This document shows positions 1 to 8,442 of a stretch of DNA of 34,013 bases, piece by piece. The notes beneath the pieces are model-generated. The model worked only from the letters and a program-made list of their open reading frames with translations, made no database searches and had not been told where the DNA came from. Source of the stretch: Haplomitrium mnioides (lineage: Eukaryota > Marchantiophyta > Haplomitriopsida > Calobryales). The DNA is taken from NCBI GenBank assembly GCA_049999725.1, contig JBNGIS010017710.1:25355-59367 (forward strand), given 5' to 3'. Each line of letters starts with the position of its first letter. The stretch's first letter is position 1. The translations under genes and the position numbers were made by a program.

Positions 1-975
1 GAATCTGCAATCTAGCGGTGCAGAGTCTGTGAGGAAACAATTACAATAAGGCTAGAGAACCTCAATTTGCCAAAGCCTGAAACAGACAACTGGGGTCCAT
101 TCCAAATTCAGAGACTCAACGAGGATTTTGTGGAATTGTTGGCGCAGAGAATGCTAACAAACAAATATGCGCATTCTTTTTTCATTGTTGTTGTAGACCC
201 GAGGTGTGGTCTCAAGGATAAGTCAGAGTTCAATATTCGGAACCCTGACAAGTATCGCTACGAGATTGCTAGAGGCAATCACAGTGCTGCTGCAAGGCAG
301 CTGTTGATAATGAAATATGGAACGAAGAATCCAGCCTTGTCGCTCTGCAACTGCTACGTGTACGTGGGCCTAACACCAACAGAGGCTCGAATTTTTGCCA
401 CTGATGATAATTACGACCAAAGGTACCGGCTTGAGATGACCTCAATTCAAAAGGTCGAATATTGGCATCAGCGTTTTGTCGAAGGTGGGATGGTTTCATC
501 CCAAAAATTAAAAAGGGAGCTGGTTTTAGAAACATTGGAGATAAAACCAAAGTCCACGCTCGAGAAGACCGTGATTTCTCAGGACAATTGGTTTTAACTA
601 GCGTTTAGAAGCGGAGAGCTCTGGGAGTTTCAGCAAAGCATTTTTTCTATGTGGGAGAAGAACCTTGTGAAAGGCCAGAAGCCTAAGGCCAAAGGATCAC
701 TGAGGATGGAAGACATAAAGTGGACACCTTGGAGGTCTCTTCAAGGTCTTCCCGACGAAGTAAAAGTATCAGTTTTGAAGCGTGTGGAAGCTGATGAGCT
801 TTCGATGCACGAAATGTCTCGAGAGGTAGAGAGACATAAGGTTTTGGCGATGATGGTCAAGAGTTTTTGTTCGGAGGTTTTTTGCGACTCTTGGGAAGAG
901 GCTCGAGAGGAGTACCCTCTTCACATGGAAGAGTCAAAGATGTCTTCCTTTTATTCGAGTTTCGAGAAGCTTTTG
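1..975 (+). pseudogene. Exon segment with ParB/sulfiredoxin-like domain and helical region (copy 1)
   Basis: One frame runs through 16-975 with a single TAA at 595-597. The ParB-like part includes the sequence GNHSAAARQLL (about 268-303), equivalent to the G-x-H-x-x-A-A signature of ParB/Srx-fold proteins, followed by LTPTEAR (about 370) and NYDQRY. After the TAA the frame continues with a charged helical stretch (LPDEVK, RVEADELSMHEMSREVER, about 745-830) resembling the helix-turn-helix side of ParB/KorB proteins. The TAA could derive from a CAA codon. The segment ends at a plausible donor (GTAATT at 976). No in-frame ATG is needed here, because copy 2 shows the protein starts further upstream. 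Confidence 0.65.
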
Positions 976-1307
976 GTAATTACTTTCTTTGGATCTTTAG
1001 TTTGTTATTTGTCTTTACATTTTATTTTTTATTTTCTCATTTCATTGTTCTTTCTCTTGAGCTTGGAAGTCCATACGCGCATGGACTTCCAAGTCCTTGA
1101 GCGCCTTGACTTCCAAGTCCCTACGCGCATGAACTTCCAAGTCCATGCGTGCATGGACTTGAAGTCCACTCGCACCTTGACTTTGAAGTTCTTAAGGGCT
1201 AGAAGTCCAATGTCTATACGCACTTGGGCGTAGATGTCCATGCTTGCATGGTTTTAACATTTCAATATTTTCTTTTCTAATGTTTTTGTTTTTATTTTTT
1301 TCGGGGG
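976..1307 (+). other. Probable intron 1 of copy 1
   Basis: The sequence changes from coding-like to T-rich at 976 (GTAATT donor) and becomes coding-like again near 1308, just before a basic stretch (KRQLAKKLTAAAKG). I see no AG acceptor at the T-rich right edge (1285-1303), so the acceptor has probably mutated and the right boundary is approximate. The 24-bp palindromic tandem repeat at 1065-1190 sits inside it. The intron is absent from copy 2, where a deletion removed it along with the ParB domain. Confidence 0.5.
1065..1190. repeat. 24-bp tandem repeat of palindromic units inside intron 1
   Basis: The hexamer AAGTCC recurs at 1067, 1091, 1115, 1139 and 1162, giving a period of 24 (last step 23). 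Several units are inverted repeats. At 1065-1090 the arms GGAAGTCCAT and ATGGACTTCC surround ACGCGC. At 1139-1160 the arms AAGTCCATGC and GCATGGACTT surround GT and are perfect over 10 bp. A related half-decayed unit lies at about 1236-1252. Confidence 0.85.
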
Positions 1308-1861
1308 AACAAAACTTTCAAGCGGCAGCTCGCCAAGAAACTTACTGCAGCTGCGAAGGGGAGAAAGAAATCTGGGGTTGAGGTAGCCTCCAAAGAACAA
1401 GACCAATCTCTGACGTTGGTCTCTTACCCTCATGCTTTCCTTCTCCACTTCCAGAAGGCCATGGAGTGGAAAGCACAACAACAAAGTGAGGCTGCATCTC
1501 TCACAACAGAAGGAGTTGTGAGAGATGAAGAAGAAGATTTGATATCGTATATTGATGGTCTCAACGTGACGTTCTACCAAGTCCACAGGGAGGCTAATGT
1601 GAGGCAGTTGAAGGGCCTTGTGAAACCTGAGTGTTTCACATTAGCTATTGTTGACATTCCTTACAGTTATAACCTAAAGGAATGCAAACATGATGATTCG
1701 GAGCCGTTTTCAAAAGATGACGTTTTTGACATGGTATCATCCTTTGCGGCAATAACTACTTCGGAGTTTTGGTCATTTGTCATTGTACATTCTTCGCAAC
1801 AATTTGGCATTGTGGAGGATGTCTTTTCAGAAGTCTGTTGTGCAATTGATCACAGTATCTC
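1308..1861 (+). pseudogene. Methyltransferase exon with motif IV, DIPY (copy 1)
   Basis: The frame is open from about 1308 to the donor at 1862. It begins with a basic linker and continues into a region about 60% identical by eye to copy 2. Motif IV, the catalytic motif of amino-methyltransferases ([DNS]-[PI]-P-[YFW]), is DIPY at 1653-1664, preceded by the hydrophobic strand FTLAIV. The following HDDSEPFSKDDVFDMVSSFA and FWSFVIVHSSQQFG fit the strand and helix after motif IV. There are no stops in this exon, so it is the best-preserved part of the gene. Confidence 0.75.
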
Positions 1862-1957
1862 GTAAGTTTTTCTTTCATTTTTTTTTAATTTCTTTGTCTT
1901 TTATTTCTCTTGCATTTTCGTTACAATATTTGACATGATTGTGTATTTTTTTTGCAG
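1862..1957 (+). other. Canonical GT-AG intron (intron 2, copy 1)
   Basis: The donor is GTAAGT at 1862-1867 and the acceptor is TTTTTTTTGCAG ending at 1957. The 96-bp intron is T-rich. Splicing joins TC (1860-1861) to G (1958), making a Ser codon and continuing in frame into EKSNIHHSGGPRIAH. The aligned site in copy 2 supports the exon junction. The intron shows that this is a eukaryotic gene and not bacterial contamination. Confidence 0.85.
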
Positions 1958-2574
1958 GGAAAAAAGCAACATACATCATTCTGGTGGTCCCAGAATTGCA
2001 CATGCCCACGAGTACTGGACGGTGGGCTATTGGTCAAAGGAGGGAAAGAGGAGCATGCGACATTTCAACTTGCAAGCTTCTTCTGCAACCACTTCCTCGG
2101 CAACCAATGCAGAGCGTTTTTAGCTGTCCTGCAGTTTCTGCCAAGCTTAAACATCCAGGAGATGATGCTTCTGTGAATGTTTATCAGAAATCGCAGGCTT
2201 TGTATAACTTTTTCATTGACCATCTCTCTACAGAGCAAGATTGGATCCTAGATCTTTGCTCTGGGTTTGGCACAGGCCTTGTCTGTGCTCTTAAGCTGAT
2301 GCGAAATTGCATTGCTTTGGAATATGATAGACGTCAGTCTATCTATATTCCTCAGAGGGTTTTGGAGATGGCTTCCTTGCCATCCGATGTGACTGAGTCA
2401 CAAATAGTTTTTGCGTACCACAAAGAACCTGTTCCTCCTAGTACTGCAGGTGCTTCTGGTGACTCTGTAGTGATATCAGGGACTGGAAAGTCTCGTCAGG
2501 ATTCTCTAGCGGCTGCAGATGCTTAGCCAGTAGATTTAGAAGAGACCATTCCTCCGGAAGAGGAGAGAGTCTGA
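1958..2574 (+). pseudogene. Methyltransferase exon with motifs X and I (copy 1)
   Basis: The first part reads GGPRIAHAHEYWTVGYW in the frame set by splicing. The rest continues in another frame, because copy 1 is 2 nt shorter than copy 2 near 2085-2098. Motif X is VYQKSQAL (QKS at 2185-2193; copy 2 has the usual QKP). Motif I, the S-adenosylmethionine-binding loop, is ILDLCSGFGTG at 2245-2277, followed by ALEYDRRQ, the usual acidic residue of the next strand. TAG occurs at 2524-2526. The frame stays similar to copy 2 through an acidic tail (DLEETIPPEEE) to TGA at 2572-2574. Confidence 0.75.
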
Positions 2575-2601
2575 TGACATGTTTGTACAATTTTCAGCAA
2601 T

Positions 2602-2607
2602 AATAAA
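2602..2607 (+). promoter_or_regulatory. Polyadenylation signal AATAAA downstream of copy 1
   Basis: AATAAA lies 28 nt after the inferred TGA stop in A/T-rich sequence, as expected for the 3' end of a plant transcript. Confidence 0.5.
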
Positions 2608-3505
2608 ATTTATTTTTTCTAAATCTTTTTTGGCAAAAGTTTCATCTTGTTGCTCTTTCAATTTACTACAAGTCTTTTCATCAAGATTCGATTTATTTCC
2701 CCTAAGAATAAGTTGACCCTTTTGATAGTCCAGGAATGGTTTGAACTCAATTTCTAATCTCAAAATAATGTGGATCCAGTCTTTGCACATTGTTTAGTGT
2801 CTTTGCGCATTAAAGCTTTGTAGTTCTTATTCGGTTTCCCTGTGTGCTTAAGCTGTGTGGTTGTTGTTCAGAGTCCCTGCACCTTTTTGTCAAAGGGTTC
2901 TTGTTCAATGTTTATGCTTGCATAGGCTGTAGGGTTCTTCTTTAGACGCTTGGCATGTTTTGGCTATAGGATTCTAGTTGAAAGTCCATGCGTGCATGGC
3001 TTCATTGTTCTTGTTCAGAGTCAAAGCAAGCAGAGGATTTAGGATTCTTTGTTCGGAGTCTATGCGTGCATAGGCTTTACGGTTCTGGTTTGGAGTCTAT
3101 GCTTGCATAGACTTTGTTGGCTACGATGCTCAAAGTCAGGTTTAAAGTCCTTATCCGAATAGATATTTAGGTTTTCCTGTACTTTTTTTCTATTGAAAGA
3201 TATATATTTTATTTCCTTTTTGTTGAATTTAATTTATTCACAATAGTGTCAAGTTTTTTCAAAATATTTGAATAATCAACATGTTTGTTTTTTAAGTTTT
3301 CTTTCTAAAAAAAATATTTGAAATATAATCTTAATGGAAAATATGTGTTTTTTGTTTATAAAAAACAATTTTTTTTTCGAAAAGAAGATTTTAGTCTTAA
3401 ATTTGATGTTTTTGAATGACAAATCTTCGAAGAAAAAATTCCGACTGCCAAGTGAAACAAGAACTCAGTAGCGGTTCTTGGTTCAAACTAGCGGTTGTTC
3501 TCAGC
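2608..3505. other. 3' flank of copy 1 with dispersed palindromic motifs
   Basis: There is no coding signal here. The region is A/T-rich and contains several short palindromes of the family seen in intron 1: around 2911-2926 (TTATGCTTGCATAGG), 2984-3000 (CCATGC/GCATGG around GT), 3058-3074 (CTATGC/GCATAG) and 3094-3113 (AGTCTATGC/GCATAGACT around TT). The last ~65 bp (about 3447-3507) match 7641-7705 downstream of copy 2, so this flank belongs to the duplicated unit. Confidence 0.65.
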
Positions 3506-5075
3506 TCTTGTTGGTGCTCCAACCTCCCTTGGGCTAACTCCCTAGTCTCCTCCAAATCCTCCAGCTGATAGAGCCTCTCCTTCCTGCTCTGATCCTCAGC
3601 CATCTTTTCCTTCTCCAACATCCTTCTTGTAGGCACCTCATACTCCACTAGCACCAGGGTATGTTGTCCAAAGACCAAAAAGTAAGGACTATGCCCTGTT
3701 GTGGTCTTGTAAGCCAGATTGTAGGCATGGGTGGTAGTAAGCAGTTTCATCCCAATCCGCTTTGTTTGTTGCTACTGTCTTGCTCAGTATCTTGCTCATG
3801 ATTCCATTGGCTCTTTCTGTGAGGCCATTAGCCCTGGGGTGGTAAGCTGTAGTCCTCCTATGCTTGACCAGGTACCGATTGGTCAGGTCTTTGATCACCT
3901 GATTGATGAAGTGTGTCCCCTGATCACTTATCAGCTCTAGAGGAGGCCCAAACCTGTAGAACATTTGCTCATATAGGAAGGCTGCCACTGTCTTGGCATC
4001 ATCCTTCCTAGTTGCTCTGGCCTCCACCTACTTTGTCGCATTATCTTTGGCCAACAGAATGTACATGTTGCCCTTCCTAGTGGAAGGGGCAATGGGACCG
4101 ATGAAGTCGATCCCCCACTTCTCAAATGGTGCCAAAGGGATCATGGGTACCAAAAGATGATGCTGGTTTGCTGCAGGCCTCCCTGTCCTCTGGCATGCAT
4201 CACATCTTCTTACCTAGAAATGCACATCCTTGTGCAAAGTTGGCCACCAATATCTTGCATCCAAGACCTTCTTGATGGTGGTGTTAGCAGCAAAGTGGCC
4301 TCCCACCTCCTCTCCGTGGAGCATCTGCATTACCACTGTGGACTGATCCCGCTCTAAGCAGCGTCTGATCATTCCATCATAGCCTCTCTTATGTAATATT
4401 CTTTTAATCAAAAGGTATGGTCTCACCTTTCTGAGGAAAACAACAACCTCCTCCCTACTGCTGCCTTGGGGGAGTTGAGCGGAATTGAGGAACTCTGTGA
4501 TGTGGCCGTACTTCGTGGCCCTCCCCACCTTCACTTGGAACAGGTGTTCATCTAAGAATTCATCTCCCACCTGTTGCTGGTTGACAGGCCCTACAATTCT
4601 TGAGAAGAAGTCTGCATTTCTGTGCTTCTTCCCAGGCTTGATCTAGACCTCAAAATCAAACTCCTGCAACAAAAGTACCCACCTTGCAATTCGACCGGTG
4701 ACGTCTGGCTTGTTCACCATGTACTTCAGCGCATTGTGATCCGTGTGAAAGATCACCTTGTGCTGCAACAGGTAATGCCTGAACTTCTTCAGGGCATAAA
4801 TGATTCCCAGAGCCTCCCGATGTGTTGCAAAGTAATTCTTCTCTGTTGGTGCTAGCAGTCTGCTGGCAAAGTAGATGGGGTGGTCACGTCCTTGATCATC
4901 CATCAGGGATAGCACTGCGCCAATGCATAATCTAAATACATCAATCATTACATGGAAGTCCCTTCCCCAACTGGGAGGGACTAACACAAGAGCACTAGCC
5001 AACCTTTTTTCAATTCTCTGAAACTCTCCAGTCTTTCAAGAGTGGCCTTGAATGTGCTACCCCCCTTGCAGAGTT
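3505..5075 (-). pseudogene. pol: Ty3/gypsy pol remnant: RNase H and integrase
   Basis: Read on the minus strand from 5075 down, it begins at the end of reverse transcriptase. RNase H follows (5002-4643; PIYFASR, FHTDHNALKYM). Next is the integrase zinc-binding HHCC region (HGEEVGGH, then CDAC just after 4214). The integrase core keeps all three catalytic acids (GIDFIGP near 4100, SDQGTHF near 3930, GLTERAN near 3815), and a C-terminal part runs to about 3520. The frame is broken by TAG at 4643-4645, 4214-4216 and 4028-4030 (the last probably from TGG, TKW), a TGA near 5045 and a frameshift between 3689 and 3750. The reverse transcriptase core, protease, gag and both LTRs are missing. It separates the two ParB-methyltransferase copies. 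Confidence 0.9.
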
Positions 5076-5109
5076 CAGACCTGCCCTGAGGCTGGATTCC
5101 TCATCCCTG

Positions 5110-7000
5110 CCCTCCTTTCACTTCAAGAAACATCAATTCCAGTCCCTCCCAACCAAAAGAATCCCTGCATCACATTATTTCGGCGTGAGTGAGGATGCTC
5201 TGGGGTCATTCGGACTCAGTAGCCAAGAGACTGGACCGACAGCCATCAACATCAAACTGTTGAAGCCCAAGCAGGGCATCCACATTCAACAGCTTGTGTC
5301 ACATCCTAGTGCAACAACCATGGCAACTGCAGCAATGCCACGAACATTTTCTCCAAAAAAGAGAAAGGCGTTGGAGCTAGTTAAGGCTTTGAAAAAGAAG
5401 AAACACACTATCACAAAGAAAAAGCCTATGCCAACTCCAATTATTAAGGAGGAGCCAACCCCCTCCCAATCTCCAACAAGGTCTTCTTCTGCGGCCATCT
5501 TGTCTTCAACACCAAGTAGCTCAAGGGAGGAGTCTAAGCTAGAGCCAGTTCATGCGCCAACATCAAGAGAAAAAAGGCAATCGCACAAGGGGTTGCAAAC
5601 ATTCCAAGAACGTGAGCAAGTGGACCCTCAAACAATGTCTGAGGAAGATACAAATAAAACTAGGGAGTCTGCAATCCAGCAATACAAAGTACGAGAGGAA
5701 ACGATTACTATTCGATTGGAAAATTTAAATCTTCTGAAACTTGGAATGGACAATTGGGGGCCACTAGGAGAAAAAGATCAGGGGTTGAAGAAGCCCCAAA
5801 TGATCAAGATCGGGCGCCAACACTTGTTTCCTACCCTCCTACTTTTCTGCTTCATTGCGAGAAAGCTCTATAAAGAGTGGAAATCAAAGCAGCAAAATGA
5901 TACGGCTGCTATTCTAACTGATGGAATTCTGAGAGACAAAGATGAGGACTTATTGTTCTTCGTTGATGGACTCAACATGGCATATTACCAAGTCCATATA
6001 GAGGTCAATGCTTGTCAGTTGAAAGAATTTGTGAAACGTAGATGTTTCAATTTGGCCATTGCAGATATTCCTTATGATTACAACCTCAAGGAATGCAAGC
6101 ACGACGACTCTGAACCTTTTTCTAGAGATGATATTTTTGATATGGTTTCCTCTTTTGCGGTAATCACAACTTTGGATTTTTGGTCTTTTGCGATAATGCA
6201 TTCTTCGCAACAATTTGGCATCGTCAATGATGCTCTTGTGGAGGTTTGCTATGCCATCGACCACAACATTTGGTGAATTCTTTTTTGATTTTTTGGTTCT
6301 CTAGTTTATCTTGTTTTGTTTTCCTACACTTTGTTTCCAGTGTCTAATTTGTTTGTTTTTCTTACTACATTGACAAAAGCAATATTCATTATTTTGATGG
6401 TCCAAGAATTGCTCATGTCTACGAGTATTGGACTGTGGGCTACTGAACAAAGGAGGGAAAGAGAAGCACGAGGCTTTTCAATTTGCAATCTGCTGATGTG
6501 AGTGGTCGTCCCTGGCAATTTATGTGGAGTGTGTTTAGTTGTTCTACTTATTCGGCTAAACTAAAACATCTAGAAGATGATGCTCATGTGAATGTTTATC
6601 AAAAGCCCCATGCTCTTTATGAATTTTTAATGAACATTTATCAACAAAGCAAGATTGGATCTTACATCTTTGCTATAGGTCCGGCACAAGCCTTGTTTGT
6701 GCTTTAAAGCTGCAAAAATGCATCGCTATGGAATATGATAGATGTTAATCTATCTACATTCCTCAAAGAGTTTTGACGATGGCTTTTTTGCCATCTAACG
6801 TGACCAAATCGCAAATAGTCTTTGTCTACCACTAGGAACATGTTCCTCCTGGTACTACAGGTGCTACTGGTGATTTTGTTGCCATCTTTGGGACTAGAAA
6901 GTCTTGGAGGGACTCTCTTGTGGCTGCAAATGCTGAAGCTTCTTAGCCTATTGATTTAGATGAGACAATTCCTCCTGAAGAGGATAGAGTTGTAACATCA
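5110..7000 (+). pseudogene. ParB-methyltransferase gene, copy 2 (ParB domain deleted, decayed)
   Basis: Frame 5185-6272 holds an N-terminal region missing from copy 1: a conserved HIQQLVSHPSAT stretch, lysine-rich clusters (PKKRK, LKKKKH, TKKKP; likely nuclear localisation signals) and a Ser/Pro/Glu-rich disordered tail. It then matches copy 1 (ESAIQQYK, NWGP) and jumps at about 5764 to sequence equivalent to copy 1 position ~1362, so the ParB domain and intron 1 are gone. Motif IV is DIPY (about 6065-6076). Downstream are TGA at 6444-6446 (TGG in copy 1), a 1-nt deletion near 6625-6650, TAA at 6746-6748 (CAG in copy 1), a degenerate motif I and TAG at 6944-6946. The open frame extends upstream of 5185 with no ATG, so the true start is unknown. 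It ends at an N gap. Confidence 0.75.
6273..6371 (+). other. Decayed intron 2 in copy 2
   Basis: The donor aligns exactly with the copy 1 donor but reads GTGAAT. The T-rich body is retained, but the AG acceptor is gone: the aligned bases before GACAAAAGC read CATT. Exon similarity resumes at about 6372. Confidence 0.6.
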
Positions 7001-7100
7001 NNNNNNNNNNNNNNNNNNNNNNNNNNNNNNNNNNNNNNNNNNNNNNNNNNNNNNNNNNNNNNNNNNNNNNNNNNNNNNNNNNNNNNNNNNNNNNNNNNNN
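7001..7100. other. Assembly gap (100 N)
   Basis: A run of exactly 100 N hides the end of the acidic C-terminal tail and the 3' untranslated region of copy 2. Confidence 0.95.
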
Positions 7101-7705
7101 TCTTTGCTTCCAATTACTCAACAGTATGTGCTTGCTTTAGTTGTCCATGGATGCATAGGCTTCAACTTTTCAAGCTTGAGTTAGCTGTAGTTCTTCTTGC
7201 GCATATGGATCTTTCATACAATGTGTGCCTATACCTGGGCCTTAGTTGTCCATGCGTAGATAGGCTTCAACAATCTTTTCACAATTTTGCTTTAACAATT
7301 CTCTTGCGCCAACACTTTAGGGTTCTATATCAAAACAATTTTGATACAATTTGAATGTTTTTATAAATTTTACAAATTTTTGCAAGCATTGTTAGTTTTC
7401 AAAATTTTTAACAGCAAATGACGTGTATTGTTTATATATATTTTGGTTGGCGATGCTCATGCTTTTGAAAGATGAAATTATGAAAGCAATTTTGGCAAAA
7501 TTCTCATAAGAAGATTTGCTTTTAATGCATTGTGCATTCAATGTAAGCCATTTTGATATATAAATTTGTATTTGTTTTGCAAATGAATATTACTAGCATC
7601 AAATTCATGATTTTGCATGCCAAAATTTTGAAATTGGTTTTTGCAAACGCCAATTGAAATAGGAGCCTAGTAGCAATTTCTGGTTCAAAGTAGCAGTTGT
7701 TGCAA
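7101..7705. other. 3' flank of copy 2, homologous to the flank of copy 1
   Basis: A/T-rich sequence without coding signal. Degenerate versions of the palindrome family occur at 7143-7160 and 7248-7265 (GTCCATGnnTnnATAGGC, each followed by TTCAAC). The stretch 7641-7705 aligns with 3447-3507. This shows that the original tandem duplication included several hundred bases of 3' flank. Confidence 0.55.
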
Positions 7706-7929
7706 TTTAAACATTCAATAATAATCTTTATTTGGTTTGTCAAACATAAAAGTGTTCCAAAATATTATGATGTTATTTACTACTACATTGTTGGCTAGAA
7801 GAATTTCAATCTTTTGGCTACTAAATCTTTTGGCATAGATCTTCTGGATTGCTAAAGCAGCTACTGACCTTGACTGCTTAATCTTTTGGTAGCCATAACT
7901 TTGATGTAAAACTTGAAACCTCCTACGCA

Positions 7930-8353
7930 CTTTGACTTTGATGTAGAACTTAGAAGTTACAACAAAAACAAGTTTAATTACAACATAGAAGTCATATGTG
8001 ATTCAAGAGATCTAAAAATGAGAACAAAAAAAGAACAACTAAGAGACCAATCTAAAAATACTAGACTTCAAGAGATAGTATGAAACTACAACAAAAAGAA
8101 AGTTAACTTCTACTACTACAAGGGCAAGCATGATTCAAGGGACTTGAAAATGACAATGAGAAAAAAATGACCAAGAGACCAATCAAAAAATACTAGACTT
8201 TAGAAATTAGTGTGAAGTTATGACAAAAAGAAATAAAAGTACACCATTAGACGTCAAGAGTGATTCAAGGGATCTGATAATGAGAATGGAAAAAGAATGA
8301 CCAAGAGACCAATTCAAAAATACTATGCTTCATAAATTAGTATGAAGCTACAC
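7930..8353. repeat. About 130-bp tandem array, left part
   Basis: Monomers share GATTCAAG-GATCTAAAAATGAGA, a CAAGAGACCAATC block, AAAATACTAGACTTCA and a GTATGAAGCTAC block. The GATTCAA landmark falls at 8000, 8132 and 8262. The third monomer is cut at 8353 by the long LTR element and resumes at 22586. Between 7706 and 7930 I see only A/T-rich sequence. Confidence 0.85.
8349..8353. repeat. Target-site duplication, left copy (TACAC)
   Basis: TACAC directly precedes the LTR terminus at 8354 and is repeated at 22586-22590 after the other LTR. A 5-bp duplication is normal for LTR retrotransposons. Confidence 0.92.
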
Positions 8354-8431
8354 TGCCAGCCCCCTGGTCGGAGCCTTAACTCTTTTTCGACAGAGTTTCC
8401 CCCGATTAAGGGCTGACTTAGTGTTTTGGGA

Positions 8432-8442
8432 CCTTTTATAGG
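8432..8442 (-). promoter_or_regulatory. Candidate TATA box in LTR
   Basis: The minus strand reads CCTATAAAAGG, about 80 bp from the 3' end of the LTR. The partner LTR has CCCATAAAAGG (18616-18626), one change that weakens the box. Its position and direction agree with the minus orientation of gag. Confidence 0.5.

Larger units (their letters stand above)
1..2574 (+). pseudogene. ParB-like / class-beta DNA amino-methyltransferase gene, copy 1 (5'-truncated, decayed)
   Basis: This is a multi-exon remnant that enters the window already in coding sequence. The order is ParB-like domain, helical region, intron, methyltransferase motif IV, a canonical intron, then motifs X and I. Class-beta amino-methyltransferases have this IV-before-I order, and ParB-methyltransferase fusions are known from phage and bacteria. 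Damage: TAG at 13-15 (CAG in copy 2), TAA at 595-597, an indel near 2085-2098 that shifts the frame, and TAG at 2524-2526. Similarity to copy 2 continues past that last TAG, so I take the ancestral stop as TGA 2572-2574. The likely original role is sequence-guided N6-adenine or N4-cytosine DNA methylation in the nucleus; this is inferred from the motifs. The domain identities are fairly secure, the substrate is not. Confidence 0.75.

Noticed and set aside
1029-1241. Minus-strand frame with repeated TWKS motifs
   Set aside because: It is the translation of the 24-bp palindromic DNA repeat in intron 1, with no independent coding support.
1-2574. Bacterial contamination as the source of the ParB-methyltransferase sequence
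   Set aside because: A canonical spliceosomal intron, a eukaryotic polyadenylation signal, nuclear-signal-like tails and three copies interleaved with plant retroelements argue against it.
1065-3113. Palindromic repeats as a CRISPR array
   Set aside because: The units are contiguous or irregularly spaced palindromes without unique spacers or cas genes, in a eukaryotic intron and flank.
5286-5498. Minus-strand frame with hydrophobic stretch (GFFFVIVCFFFFKAL)
   Set aside because: It is the antisense of the lysine-rich nuclear-targeting tail of copy 2 (AAG/AAA codons read as CTT/TTT), not a membrane protein.
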